Both the position numbers and the translations under genes were made by a program. This document shows positions 7,116 to 15,723 of a stretch of DNA of 64,000 nucleotides, piece by piece (positions within the stretch are counted from its first letter, which is position 1; each line of letters begins with the position of its first letter). Where the stretch lies: positions 388,403-452,402 of the forward strand of contig NZ_WOFH01000007.1 in the NCBI RefSeq assembly GCF_009733595.1, written 5' to 3'. Under the pieces are notes generated by a model. The model was not told where the DNA came from and did no database searches. It saw only the letters and a list, made by a program, of their open reading frames with translations. This DNA is from Actinomadura litoris. Its GTDB lineage: Bacteria; Actinomycetota; Actinomycetes; Streptosporangiales; Streptosporangiaceae.

Positions 7116-8535
7116 AGTAGGGCGTGTCGCCGATGTTGTGGACGCGCAGGGCGTTGGTGGAGCCGGCCGTGCCGGGGGGCGAGCCCGCCACCACGACGAC
7201 GCGGTCGCCCTTCTGGCAGCGCCCGATCTCCACGAGCGCGTGGTCGACCTGGCCGACCATGTCGTCGGTGTGGTTGACCTCCGGGACGATGAAGGTCTCC
7301 ACGCCCCAGACGTGCGCCAGGCGGCCCCGGACGGCGGGCACCGAGGTGAAGGCGAGCAGCGGGATCGGCGACCGGTAGCGCGACAGGCGGCGGGCCGTCT
7401 CGCCGGACATCGTGAACGCGACCAGTGCCTCGGCGCCGACGGTGGCGCCGACCTCGGCGGCGGCGCGGGCGATGGCCCCGCCGACGGTCTCGGGGATGCG
7501 GTCGAGGGTGTGGGTGGCGTGCAGCGCGGCCTCCTCGGCCGTGCTGACGATGCGGCTCATCGTCAGCACGGACTCGATCGGGTACTGGCCGACGCTGGTC
7601 TCGCCGGAGAGCATGACGGCGTCGGCGCCCTCGAAGACGGCGTTGGCGACGTCGGAGGTCTCGGCGCGGGTCGGCCGGGGCGCGGAGATCATCGATTCGA
7701 GCATCTGGGTGGCGACGATGACCGGGCGGGCCTTCTCGCGGCACAGCTCGATGGCGCGCTTCTGGACGATCGGGACCTGCTCCAGCGGCATCTCGACGCC
7801 GAGGTCGCCGCGCGCGACCATGATGCCGTCGAAGGCGGCGACGATCTCGGGGAGGCGCTCGACGGCCTGGGGCTTCTCGATCTTGCCGATGAGGGGGACG
7901 CGGACGCCCTCCTCCTCCATGATCTGGTAGCAGATGTCGGCGTCGGCGGGGGTCCGCACGAAGGAGAGCGCGACCATGTCGACGCCGAGCCGCAGCGCCC
8001 AGCGCAGGTCGGCCTCGTCCTTCTCGGTGAGGGCGGGGACGCTGACGGGGACGCCGGGCAGGTTGAGGCCCTTGTTGTCGGACACCATGCCGCCCACGGT
8101 GACGGTGGTGTGGACGCGCGGCCCGTCGACGCTCACGACCTCCAGGCCGACGCGCCCGTCGTCGATGAGGACGGTGTCACCTGGGCTGACGTCGCCCGGG
8201 AGGCCCTGGTAGGTGGTGGAGACCTCGCGGCGGGTGCCCGGGATGTCCTCGGTGGTGATGGTGAACTCGTCGCCGAGGGTGAGGCGGACGGGGCCGTCGG
8301 GGAACCGGCCGATGCGGATCTTGGGGCCCTGCAGGTCGGCCAGGACGCCGACGCCGCGTCCGGTGGCCTCCGCCGCCGCCCGGATCCGGTGGTAGACCTC
8401 CTCGTGGACGGCGTGCTCGCCGTGGCTCATATTGAGTCTGGCGACGTCGATGCCGGCCTCGACGAGGGCGGTGATCTGCTCGGGGCCGGAGCAGGCGGGA
8501 CCGATGGTGCTGACAATCTTCGCTCGACGGGTCAC
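7114..8535 (-). CDS. pyk: Pyruvate kinase
   Basis: This enzyme catalyses the last step of glycolysis, phosphoenolpyruvate plus ADP to pyruvate plus ATP, in the cytoplasm. The 473-residue length is normal for the bacterial tetramer. Visible motifs are RRAKIVSTIGPA at the N-terminus, ARLNMSHG, the active-site LIGKIEKPQAV (the Lys general acid) and GIMVARGDLGVEMPLEQVP. The signature ATQMLESM and DVANAVFEGADAVMLSGETSVG are also present. GTG 8535 (then TRRAK) fits the family N-terminus; GTG 8541 is two codons upstream. Neither has a clear ribosome site, so a leaderless mRNA is possible. GTAAC-TTA-GTTAC (8546-8558) and DasR-like sites lie upstream. Confidence 0.96.
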   Translation of the reverse strand: MTRRAKIVSTIGPACSGPEQITALVEAGIDVARLNMSHGEHAVHEEVYHRIRAAAEATGRGVGVLADLQGPKIRIGRFPDGPVRLTLGDEFTITTEDIPGTRREVSTTYQGLPGDVSPGDTVLIDDGRVGLEVVSVDGPRVHTTVTVGGMVSDNKGLNLPGVPVSVPALTEKDEADLRWALRLGVDMVALSFVRTPADADICYQIMEEEGVRVPLIGKIEKPQAVERLPEIVAAFDGIMVARGDLGVEMPLEQVPIVQKRAIELCREKARPVIVATQMLESMISAPRPTRAETSDVANAVFEGADAVMLSGETSVGQYPIESVLTMSRIVSTAEEAALHATHTLDRIPETVGGAIARAAAEVGATVGAEALVAFTMSGETARRLSRYRSPIPLLAFTSVPAVRGRLAHVWGVETFIVPEVNHTDDMVGQVDHALVEIGRCQKGDRVVVVAGSPPGTAGSTNALRVHNIGDTPY

Positions 8536-8608
8536 TTGCACAACCGTAACTTAGTTACCCGCCGGTACGGATATAAGTGCAGGATGTGGTCACCTCGGGT
8601 TCACCGAT

Positions 8609-8633
8609 TGGTCTAGGTCAGAGGTCTAGACCA
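8609..8633. promoter_or_regulatory. Two DasR-like operator palindromes upstream of pyk
   Basis: TGGTCTAGGTCA (8609-8620) and AGGTCTAGACCA (8622-8633) match the DasR/NagR-type consensus TGGTCTAGACCA at 10 and 11 of 12 positions. They are spaced one helical turn apart (13 bases) and lie 75-98 bases before the pyk start. DasR is the GntR-family sensor of amino-sugar phosphates in Streptomyces. Its presence in this genome is inferred. Confidence 0.55.
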
Positions 8634-8645
8634 GAAGTGGCCGTC

Positions 8646-9200
8646 TCACCCTTCGAACACCTCGACGGCGGTCCGGCAGAACGCCGCGAGGTCGCCCGGC
8701 CGCCTGCTGGACACGAGGACGTTGGGCCCGGCCGCGCAGATCCTCACCTCCTCGTCCACCCAGGTGGCGCCCGCGTTGCGCAGGTCGGTCCGCAGGCTCG
8801 GCCAGGAGGTCATCGTGCGGCCCCGGACCACGTCGGCCTCGATGAGCGTCCAGGGCGCGTGGCAGATGACGGCGACGGGCTTGCCCGCCTCGAAGAACGC
8901 CCGGGCGAAGCCCACGGCGCGGGGGTCGGTGCGCAGGAAGTCGGGGTTGGCGACCCCGCCGGGCAGGACGAGCGCGTCGAAGGCGTCCTGCCCGGACACC
9001 TCCACGGTCGTGTCGACGGGGAAGGTGTCGGCCTTGTCGAGGTGGTCGAAGGCCTGGATACGTCCGGACTGCGTGGAGACGAGGCGCGGCGTCCAGCCCG
9101 CCTTCTCGACGGCCTTCCACGGCTCGGTGAGCTCCACCTGCTCGGTGCCCTCGGGGGCGCAGAGGAACGCGATGGTCCTGACGTGCGGATCTGTCGGCAT
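8646..9200 (-). CDS. DJ-1/PfpI family protein (type 1 glutamine amidotransferase-like)
   Basis: This 184-residue protein has the DJ-1/PfpI fold, a family of deglycases, stress proteins and putative proteases. The nucleophile elbow VICHAP places Cys113 as the catalytic residue, followed by His114. The conserved ALVLPGGVANPDFLR (77-91) carries the Gly-rich strand turn. The start was chosen for GGAGG 6 bases upstream; an upstream ATG would add 19 residues of non-conserved sequence. It is divergent from an AraC-type regulator 55 bases away, which probably controls it. The closest subfamily is probably YhbO/PfpI-like; the exact reaction is not clear from sequence. Confidence 0.85.
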   Translation of the reverse strand: MPTDPHVRTIAFLCAPEGTEQVELTEPWKAVEKAGWTPRLVSTQSGRIQAFDHLDKADTFPVDTTVEVSGQDAFDALVLPGGVANPDFLRTDPRAVGFARAFFEAGKPVAVICHAPWTLIEADVVRGRTMTSWPSLRTDLRNAGATWVDEEVRICAAGPNVLVSSRRPGDLAAFCRTAVEVFEG

Positions 9201-9255
9201 GTTGTCCTCCCTCCCCATGGCCCCTGCCCATGGATCGCGATGGTATGCAGGAGGC

Positions 9256-9963
9256 ATGAACCCGACCGGCTATCGCGAGACGCCGCTCCAGGTCGCGGGG
9301 CTGGTGTGCGCCTGGGAGGCCGCGCTGCCCCCCGGCGCCGACCCGTACCTGCAGCGCGTGGTGCCGGACGGGTGCATGGACCTGATCTGGTCGCAGGAGG
9401 GGATCATGGTGGCCGGGCCCGACACCGGCCCGGCCCCGGCGCTGCTGCGTCCGGGCGACGCGATGGTCGCGGTCCGGTTCGGGCCGGGCGCGGCGCCGCC
9501 GGTGCTGGGGGTGCCGGCCGACGCCGTCCGGGACGTGCGGCCGCCGCTGCGGGAGCTGTGGGGCGCGGAGGCCGACCGGCTCGCGGAGGCGGTCGCGGCC
9601 GCGCGGACGGCGCGGGAGCGCGGCGCGGTGCTGGTGGCGGCGGTGGCGGCGCGCGCGGCGGCGGCCGGGCCCGCCGATCCGCTGGTGCCCGCGGTGGTGC
9701 GGGGCCTGGCGCACGGGTCGGTCCGGGCGGTCTCCGACGAGCTGGGCGTGGGCGAGCGGCAGCTCCGGCGCCGGTCGCTGGCGGCGTTCGGGTACGGGCC
9801 GAAGACGCTCCAGCGCGTCCTGCGGTTCCAGCGGGCGCTGCGGCTGGCGCGCACCGGGGGGCCGCTCGCGGACGTGGCGTACGCGGCGGGCTACGCCGAC
9901 CAGGCGCACCTCGCGCACGAGGTGCGGGACCTGGGGGGCGAGCCCATCCGCGCCCTCCTGTGA
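9256..9963 (+). CDS. AraC family transcriptional regulator
   Basis: This is a 235-residue DNA-binding regulator. The N-terminal sensor half carries VVPDGCMDLIWSQ and AVRFGPGA, typical of the DUF6597-type domain found ahead of AraC helices. The C-terminal half has two helix-turn-helix units (GSVRAVSDELGVGERQLRRR and LADVAYAAGYADQAHLAHEVR). The ATG follows AGGAGG by only one base, tight for initiation, and no better in-frame start was found except ATG 9217. It is divergent from the PfpI-like gene, which it plausibly regulates. The signal is unknown. Confidence 0.82.
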   Translation: MNPTGYRETPLQVAGLVCAWEAALPPGADPYLQRVVPDGCMDLIWSQEGIMVAGPDTGPAPALLRPGDAMVAVRFGPGAAPPVLGVPADAVRDVRPPLRELWGAEADRLAEAVAAARTARERGAVLVAAVAARAAAAGPADPLVPAVVRGLAHGSVRAVSDELGVGERQLRRRSLAAFGYGPKTLQRVLRFQRALRLARTGGPLADVAYAAGYADQAHLAHEVRDLGGEPIRALL

Positions 9964-9976
9964 CCCTCCTGGGGCG

Positions 9977-10855
9977 TCAGGGCTTGAGCCTGCCGTACGC
10001 CTTCAGCGTGCGGAGGCGCTCGACGGTCAGGAACCCCCGCCAGTCGTGGCGGGTGACCGGCGTCCAGACGGGGAAGTTGACGTCCCAGCCGCCGTGCTCC
10101 CCCCGCGCGTCGATCAGCGCGTCCAGGTGCGCGTCGATGACCTCGGCGGTGAACAGGCGCCGCCCGAGGCCGCCGGGGGCGGGGGCGAAGTCGAGCGGGG
10201 AGTGCACCGCGCCCTCGGCGGACGGGTCGAGGGTCGCCGGCGCGGCGAGCGCGTCGCGGACGCGGGCGAAGGCGGCCTCCGCGCGGTCGCGGTCGGGGAC
10301 GTGGTCGAGGAACATCAGGATGGCCAGGGCGTCGTAGGGGCCGGGCTCGGCGCCCTCGTCCTCCAGGTGCCGCCAGCAGAACGCGGTGGCGGGCCCGAGC
10401 CACGGGTGGTCGGATCCGGCGCGGTGGAGCAGGCCCGCGAGCGAGGCGGTGGGGTTGATCGTGCCGCGCTCCTCGCCGGAGGCCCGCCACCACGGGCCAT
10501 GCGGCGTCTCCCGGACGGAGGGCAGCACGAACGGCACTCCCCCGTCCTCGTAGGTGATGGACGCCAGGTGGTCCCCGATGCGCGCCACGGCGGGGTCGTC
10601 GCTCGCGCCCGCCTGGTGGAGGATCTCCAGGGCGTGCTGCGCGGGGACGGGCTGGCTGCCCTCGCCGCGCAGGTCGGGTTCGAGGGCGTGCCCGTATCCG
10701 CCGTCGGGGTTCTCGTAGGGGCGGAGCGCGGCCAGCACGGGCTCGGCGCGCCCGCCGCGGAAGTGCAGGGCGAAGCGGTGGCGGTCTATGAGGCGCCCGT
10801 CGCGCAGCAGGCACTCCTCGGCGCGGGCCAGGTCGGCGTCGTTCAGAACCTTCAT
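9977..10855 (-). CDS. Hypothetical protein, prenyltransferase/squalene-cyclase toroid-like
   Basis: This is a 292-residue soluble protein starting MKVLNDADLARAEE. YENPDGGYGHALEPDLRG and several Leu/Ala-rich helical repeats resemble the alpha/alpha toroid of prenyltransferase/squalene-oxidase repeat proteins. The cyclase DxDD acid motif and the zinc ligands of protein prenyltransferases are not evident, so catalytic activity is uncertain. It is convergent with the AraC gene (13 bases apart). I recognise the general family only; no function is assigned. Confidence 0.65.
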   Translation of the reverse strand: MKVLNDADLARAEECLLRDGRLIDRHRFALHFRGGRAEPVLAALRPYENPDGGYGHALEPDLRGEGSQPVPAQHALEILHQAGASDDPAVARIGDHLASITYEDGGVPFVLPSVRETPHGPWWRASGEERGTINPTASLAGLLHRAGSDHPWLGPATAFCWRHLEDEGAEPGPYDALAILMFLDHVPDRDRAEAAFARVRDALAAPATLDPSAEGAVHSPLDFAPAPGGLGRRLFTAEVIDAHLDALIDARGEHGGWDVNFPVWTPVTRHDWRGFLTVERLRTLKAYGRLKP

Positions 10856-10932
10856 GGGCCCCACGCTAGGGCGGCCGCCGCGAACCGGTCTTGTAGGAAA
10901 CGGACACCGCCGCGGACGCCCGCGGCGTGGGT

Positions 10933-10967
10933 GGGCCCGGCCACCCCAGCGGTGGGTGGCCGGGCCC
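10933..10967 (-). terminator. 14-bp perfect hairpin downstream of the M48 protease gene
   Basis: GGGCCCGGCCACCC (10933-10946) pairs with GGGTGGCCGGGCCC (10954-10967) around a 7-base loop. It lies about 180 bases past the stop of the upstream M48 gene and just before the toroid-like gene. It is the main feature of the 10856-11146 gap; the rest of that gap shows no gene. Confidence 0.6.
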
Positions 10968-11146
10968 CTGATGTCCCGCGTGCGGGGTGCGGGAGTCCGC
11001 GCGACCTGCGGCGACACGGTGACCGGCGCCGCCTGCCGGTGTCCGGCCGTCGCGTGGCCGAACGTAGCCGACCGCATCGGGGAGCACAAGTTGACGCGCG
11101 CGCCCCACGCGTCGCACCTGCCCCGACGCCGCCTCGCGCGGGGCGG

Positions 11147-13054
11147 TCACACCTTCGCCTCCGACCACTGGACGCGCGACCCGAACAGGACCCGCAGGGC
11201 GCGCTGCGCCTCGGCCAGGTCGGTGCAGGGCGGCTTGCCGCCGACCCGGAGGCGGCCCTCGTGGACGGTGCCGTCGTCCTCGGTGCGGCGGACGAGGAAG
11301 CGCACCGCCCACTGGTCCTTCCTGGCCCAGAACGTCGCCTGGACGACGGCGTCCCGGTCCAGGAGCCAGCTTCCGTCGCGTCCGAGCAGCTCAGCGGGCG
11401 TGCTGTCGAGGAGCCTCCCGATCCGCTCCCGGACCGGGAGGGTGGACATGCCGCCGCGCATCGCCTCGGCCGCCGAGATCCGCACGAACAGCACGCCGAC
11501 GTCCAGGACGAGCGCGTCGTAGAAGTCGCCGTCCTCCTCCACCCCGTACAGCACGCCGACGAGGTCGACGGAGGCCCGGCCGGGCGCCTCGGGGCGGTGG
11601 GCGGGGTCGGCGCCCCACCCGGTCAGCCAGTCGCGGAGCGCCGGGACGTGCGCGGGGCCGAACACGTCGGGGACGACGGCCACCAGGTCGATCACGGTGC
11701 CGTCCGGGCCGGTGAGCGCGACGGGCTCGCCCGACCAGGAGAGCCGGGCGGCGACCCGTCCGGACGCCAGCAGCGCGGAGGTGACGAGCGCGCGCAGGTG
11801 CCCCACGAGCGCCTCGGGCCGCTCCCGGGTGCCGCCGGACAGCTCCCGGCCCAGCGCCGGCCCGGCGCCGCGCTCCAGGTCGGCGAGGACCGTCCCGAGC
11901 GCGGCCGGGGTGGTGCCCCCGGTGCGCTCGGCGGCGGCGAGCAGGTCCAGCGCGGCCTCGTCGGCCTGGAGCCGGGCGGTGCGGGCGGCGAGGTCGTCCC
12001 AGCCGAGCGCGGTGGCGTCGGCGCCGAACATCGCGGCGCCCAGCCGCTCCCCGAGCGCGGCCGGGTCGGTGAGGAGGGCGGTCGCGGGACGGGCGTCGGG
12101 GACGAGCCCGCCCGGTTCGGGGCAGGCCGCGATGGCCCTGAGCCGTTCGGCGAGCGTCGGGTGCGAGTCGTAGGGGTCGCGCTCCTCCGGCTCGTCCAGC
12201 ACCTGGCCCAGTTCGGCGAGGCGGACCGGTTCGGCGAGCACGGCGCGGAACCCGCCGAGCAGGTCGGCGGGGACCAGGCCGTAGCGGGCACCGGGCGCGG
12301 CGAGGCGGTTCAGGAAGAACGCCCAGGCGGCGGCGGTGACGCGGACGGACCGGAGCGCGGCCGCGGCGGCCTCCCGCCCCGACAGCTCGACCATGAACCG
12401 GTCGGCCTCGATCTCCTGGGAGCGCCGCACCGCCTGCGACACCCGGAAGTAGACCTTCGCGTACCCGGTGAAGACCTTCCCCAGGACGGCGCTCAGCCCG
12501 CCGCCGCCCTCCAGCGCGCCGAGCGTGCGCTCCAGCGCGACCGAGCCGCGGTAGGTGATGCCGCCGAGCCGGGTGTGCCGCCCGCCGTAGTGGCCGAGCT
12601 CGTGGCCGAGGACGGCGCGGAGCTGGGCGACCGTGAGCGCCTCGACCAGCGGCACCCCGATGATCATGTAGCGGCGGCGGGCGGCGAGGCCGAACCAGCG
12701 GGTCTCCTCGCTCACCGCGGCGTTCACGTCCGGGACGAACCGGACCTCGTCGGGCGGGCGGGTGCCGATCCGCCCGGCCAGCTCGTCGATCGCGGCCCAC
12801 AGCGCGGGCTCCTCGGCCCGTCCGGCGGGCAGGCCGCCGGGCGGCTCGGGACGGTGCCTGGACGCCTTGACCAGCGCGCCGAGCAGCGGCACCGACACCA
12901 CCAGCATGCCCACGCCGATCTTGACGGTGGCGAGGCCGGGGGCGCGGACCATGAGGTGGAGCGCCAGGCCGGCGACGGCGAACACGGCGAGGGTGAGCAG
13001 GTAGTAGCCCGCGAGCAGCGCGACGGCCACGGCGGCGCGTAAGGAGGTCTTCAC
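11147..13054 (-). CDS. M48 family membrane metalloprotease
   Basis: This is a zinc-dependent endopeptidase anchored in the membrane. Two hydrophobic segments lie at residues 8-36 and 42-62. The zinc motif HELGH is at 151-155, with the downstream glutamate ligand in EIEAD (214-218). The 635-residue length is about twice that of HtpX. The C-terminal half (about 300-635) is an additional non-catalytic region containing DPYDSHPTLAERL, typical of the end of the M48 domain, followed by an Ala/Glu-rich stretch and a mixed domain. It is probably a quality-control or regulatory protease. It appears monocistronic, with a hairpin downstream. Confidence 0.88.
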   Translation of the reverse strand: MKTSLRAAVAVALLAGYYLLTLAVFAVAGLALHLMVRAPGLATVKIGVGMLVVSVPLLGALVKASRHRPEPPGGLPAGRAEEPALWAAIDELAGRIGTRPPDEVRFVPDVNAAVSEETRWFGLAARRRYMIIGVPLVEALTVAQLRAVLGHELGHYGGRHTRLGGITYRGSVALERTLGALEGGGGLSAVLGKVFTGYAKVYFRVSQAVRRSQEIEADRFMVELSGREAAAAALRSVRVTAAAWAFFLNRLAAPGARYGLVPADLLGGFRAVLAEPVRLAELGQVLDEPEERDPYDSHPTLAERLRAIAACPEPGGLVPDARPATALLTDPAALGERLGAAMFGADATALGWDDLAARTARLQADEAALDLLAAAERTGGTTPAALGTVLADLERGAGPALGRELSGGTRERPEALVGHLRALVTSALLASGRVAARLSWSGEPVALTGPDGTVIDLVAVVPDVFGPAHVPALRDWLTGWGADPAHRPEAPGRASVDLVGVLYGVEEDGDFYDALVLDVGVLFVRISAAEAMRGGMSTLPVRERIGRLLDSTPAELLGRDGSWLLDRDAVVQATFWARKDQWAVRFLVRRTEDDGTVHEGRLRVGGKPPCTDLAEAQRALRVLFGSRVQWSEAKV

Positions 13055-13163
13055 AGGGGGTTCTCATCGCTACCGGGTCCCGCGACGCGAGACGATCTTC
13101 AGGGTGCCGAAATGGTAGCGGGGCCCGGCGCGGGCGTCCCCCGGTTCTCCGGTGCGCGATCTT

Positions 13164-13613
13164 CTAGTCGCAGCCGGCCCAGGACGCCGACTCGTCGAGG
13201 GTCTCGAACCGCTCGGTGAGGCTGAACCAGTTGCCCGAGTCGTCGCGGAAGATGGCCTCGATCCCGTAGGGGCGGCGCTCGGGCCGCTGGACGAACGTGA
13301 CGCCCTTCGCCGACAGCTCCTCGTAGGTCGCCTGGCAGTCGTCGGCCGTGAACGCCCCCGCACCGAGGACGCCCTTGGCCAGCAGCGCCCTGAACCGCTC
13401 GGCGGAGGCGGGGTCCATCGACGGCGGCCCCGGCACCATCAGCGCGATCTTGAGGTCGGGCTGGTCCTTGGTGCCGACCGTGACCCAGCGCATCCCGCCC
13501 TCGCCGAGCGTGCGGTCGTCGCGGACCTCCAGCCCGAGCCTGCCGGTGAAGAACTCCAGGGCCGAGTCCTGGTCGAGCACCCAGACGGTGGCCAGGCCGA
13601 GCGCGGTGATCAT
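13164..13613 (-). CDS. VOC (glyoxalase/bleomycin-resistance) family protein
   Basis: This 149-residue protein has two beta-alpha-beta-beta-beta modules of the vicinal oxygen chelate fold. Visible segments are ATVWVLDQDSALEFFTGRLGLEVRDD (module 1), MRWVTVGTKDQP, the second-module DCQATYEELSAKGVTF, and the terminal FRDDSGNWFSLTE with its metal-ligand Glu. A single VOC chain usually dimerises to form the metal site. Substrates vary widely in this family, so none is assigned. An AraC gene lies 113 bases upstream in the same direction, a common pairing. Confidence 0.88.
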   Translation of the reverse strand: MITALGLATVWVLDQDSALEFFTGRLGLEVRDDRTLGEGGMRWVTVGTKDQPDLKIALMVPGPPSMDPASAERFRALLAKGVLGAGAFTADDCQATYEELSAKGVTFVQRPERRPYGIEAIFRDDSGNWFSLTERFETLDESASWAGCD

Positions 13614-13726
13614 GTTCGTGCTCCCTTCGCGGACGTCATCGGGGAGGTTCCCCGGCTGGTCACGCTAGGTCCCGCCGGGGCGGCCGGACTTCTCCGAAAT
13701 TGCTACCGGCCCGACCGGAACCCCTG

Positions 13727-14134
13727 TCAGGCGCGGAAGCCGCCCGCCCAGAACATCACGAAGCAGCCGGGGACCGGGTCGGGGGCCGTGCGGCGGGCGC
13801 CCGCGCGGAACTGCGTCGGCGTCATCCCCTCCATCTGCTTGAACCGCGTGCAGAACGTGCCGAGGCTGCTGAACCCGACCCGCATGCAGATGTCGGTGAC
13901 GGTCAGGTCGGCCGAGCGGAGCAGGTCCTTGGAGCGCTCGATGCGGCGGCGGGCGAGGTAGCGGCCGGGCGTCTCCCCGTAGGCGTCGCGGAACAGCCGG
14001 ACGAAGTGGTACGGCGAGTACCCGGCGCGCGCGGCGACGGCGGCGACGTCGAGCGGCTCGGCCCAGTCGCGGTCCATGACGTCCTTGGCCAGCCGCAGCC
14101 GATGGAGCACCGCGATGTCCGGTCCGTCCCCCAT
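13727..14134 (-). CDS. Short AraC family regulator
   Basis: This is a 135-residue regulator made almost wholly of the AraC DNA-binding domain. The two helix-turn-helix units are in PLDVAAVAARAGYSPYHFVRLFRDAYGETP and DICMRVGFSSLGTFCTRFKQMEGMTP. There is no N-terminal sensor domain; a 25-residue C-terminal extension ends FVMFWAGGFRA. It lies immediately upstream of the VOC gene on the same strand. It probably regulates that gene or is controlled together with it. Confidence 0.88.
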   Translation of the reverse strand: MGDGPDIAVLHRLRLAKDVMDRDWAEPLDVAAVAARAGYSPYHFVRLFRDAYGETPGRYLARRRIERSKDLLRSADLTVTDICMRVGFSSLGTFCTRFKQMEGMTPTQFRAGARRTAPDPVPGCFVMFWAGGFRA

Positions 14135-14149
14135 CCCCCGATGGTCGCA

Positions 14150-14196
14150 CGGAGACCGGCCGGGCGCCCCGCGTCGGGGCGACCGGCCGGTCTCCG
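14150..14196 (-). terminator. Strong hairpin terminator after gltD
   Basis: A 14-bp stem (CGGAGACCGGCCGG at 14150-14163 with 14183-14196), one mismatch and a further 7-bp stem closed by a 3-base loop form one long hairpin. It starts about 50 bases beyond the gltD stop on the transcribed strand and ends 16 bases before the AraC start. Confidence 0.7.
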
Positions 14197-14200
14197 TGCC

Positions 14201-14247
14201 CAGGCGGTAGGTGCTCAGGCGGTGGGTGCTCAGGCGGTGGGTGCTCA
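14201..14247. repeat. Three 15-bp tandem repeats at the gltD stop codon
   Basis: CAGGCGGTAGGTGCT (14201-14215), CAGGCGGTGGGTGCT (14216-14230) and the same again (14231-14245) abut CAGGCG at 14246. On the gltD strand each unit ends in TGA, and the first TGA (14245-14247) is the real stop codon. The 3' end of the gene therefore appears copied downstream. Confidence 0.85.
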
Positions 14248-15708
14248 GGCGATCGGACGCGCGGTCGGCGGGATCGGGTACGGCAGCGCCGTCTCCCCGC
14301 TGAGGTAGGCGTCGACGCCGTGCGCGGCGGCGCGGCCCTCGGCGATCGCCCAGACGATCAGCGACTGGCCGCGGCCCATGTCGCCGGCGGCGAACACGCC
14401 GTCCACCGACGTCCGGTAGTCGGCGTCGCGGACGACGTTGCCGCGCTGGTCCAGCTCGACGCCGAGCCGGTCGAGCAGCCCCTCGCGCTGCGGGCCGAGG
14501 AAGCCCATCGCGAGCGTGACCAGCTCCGCCGGGATCTCCCGCTCGGTGCCCTCGATCGGCTTGAACCCGGTCGAGGGGCCGCCGACCTCGACGAGCCGCA
14601 GCGCCCGCACGTTCCCGTCGGCGTCGCCCACGAACTCCGTCGTGGACACCGCGTACACGCGGTCGCCGCCGAGCCCGGCGAGCTCCTCGTGGGCGCTCTC
14701 CATCTTGAACAGCATCGGGTAGGTCGGCCAGGGCTGGGCGTCGGGCCGGGTCTCCGGCGGCCTCGGCATGATCTCCAGCTGGGTGACGGACGCGGCGCCC
14801 TGCCGGATCGCGGTGCCGACGCAGTCGGCACCGGTGTCACCGCCGCCGATCACCACGACGTGCTTGCCCTTCGCGGAGATCGGCGACTCGGCGAAGTCGC
14901 CCTCCTGCGCCCGGTTGGACGGCGGCAGGTACTCCATCGCCTGGTGAACGCCGTTCAGCTCCCGCCCGGGGACGGGCAGGTCGCGCCAGACGGTGGCGCC
15001 GCCCGCGAGGACGACAGCGTCGTGGGAGGCGCGCAGCTCGTCCGCGGTGACGTCGACGCCGACGTCCACCGACGTGCGGAACGCGGTGCCCTCGGCGCGC
15101 ATCTGCGCGAGCCGGCGGTCCAGGTGCCGCTTCTCCATCTTGAACTCGGGGATGCCGTAGCGCAGCAGGCCGCCGATCCGGTCGGCGCGCTCGTACACCG
15201 TGACGTCGTGCCCGGCGCGGGTGAGCTGCTGCGCGGCGGCGAGCCCGGCGGGCCCCGAGCCGACGACCGCGACCTTCTTGCCGGTCTTCACCGCGGGCGG
15301 GCGCGGCCGCACCCAGCCCTCGGCGAACGCCCGGTCGATGATCTCGACCTCGACCCGCTTGATCGTCACCGGGTCCTGGTTGATGCCGAGGACGCAGGCG
15401 CTCTCGCACGGGGCGGGGCACAGCCTCCCGGTGAACTCCGGGAAGTTGTTGGTGGCGTGCAGCCGCTCGATCGCCTCGTGCCAGTCCCCCCGGTAGACCA
15501 GATCGTTCCACTCGGGGATGAGGTTGCCGAGGGGGCAGCCCTGGTGGCAGAACGGGATGCCGCAGTCCATGCAGCGGCTCGCCTGCCGCTCCAGCCGGTC
15601 GGTGCCGAAGTCCTCGTAGACCTCCGACCAGCTCCGGATGCGGACGTCGACCGGGCGGCGCTTCGGAAGCTCCCGTCCGGCGGTCAGGAAACCCTTCGGG
15701 TCGGCCAT
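14245..15708 (-). CDS. gltD: Glutamate synthase (NADPH) small subunit
   Basis: This is the beta subunit of GOGAT. It takes electrons from NADPH through FAD and passes them to GltB, where glutamine plus 2-oxoglutarate yield two glutamates. It has 487 residues. The N-terminal Fe-S ligands are CMDCGIPFCHQGCP (about 42-55) and LCPAPCESAC (about 96-105). The FAD-binding site is VAVVGSGPAGLAAAQQL and the NADPH-binding site is VVVIGGGDTGADCVG. FAAGDMGRGQSLIVWAIAEGR near the end completes the FAD site. It lies 15 bases downstream of gltB in the same operon, and repeats plus a terminator follow. Confidence 0.96.
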   Translation of the reverse strand: MADPKGFLTAGRELPKRRPVDVRIRSWSEVYEDFGTDRLERQASRCMDCGIPFCHQGCPLGNLIPEWNDLVYRGDWHEAIERLHATNNFPEFTGRLCPAPCESACVLGINQDPVTIKRVEVEIIDRAFAEGWVRPRPPAVKTGKKVAVVGSGPAGLAAAQQLTRAGHDVTVYERADRIGGLLRYGIPEFKMEKRHLDRRLAQMRAEGTAFRTSVDVGVDVTADELRASHDAVVLAGGATVWRDLPVPGRELNGVHQAMEYLPPSNRAQEGDFAESPISAKGKHVVVIGGGDTGADCVGTAIRQGAASVTQLEIMPRPPETRPDAQPWPTYPMLFKMESAHEELAGLGGDRVYAVSTTEFVGDADGNVRALRLVEVGGPSTGFKPIEGTEREIPAELVTLAMGFLGPQREGLLDRLGVELDQRGNVVRDADYRTSVDGVFAAGDMGRGQSLIVWAIAEGRAAAHGVDAYLSGETALPYPIPPTARPIA

Positions 15709-15723
15709 GTGCGGATCCCCCTC

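Noticed and set aside
10046..13042. A 998-codon plus-strand frame over the M48 and toroid-like genes
   Set aside because: It runs antisense to two supported genes and through a terminator hairpin. Composition bias explains it.
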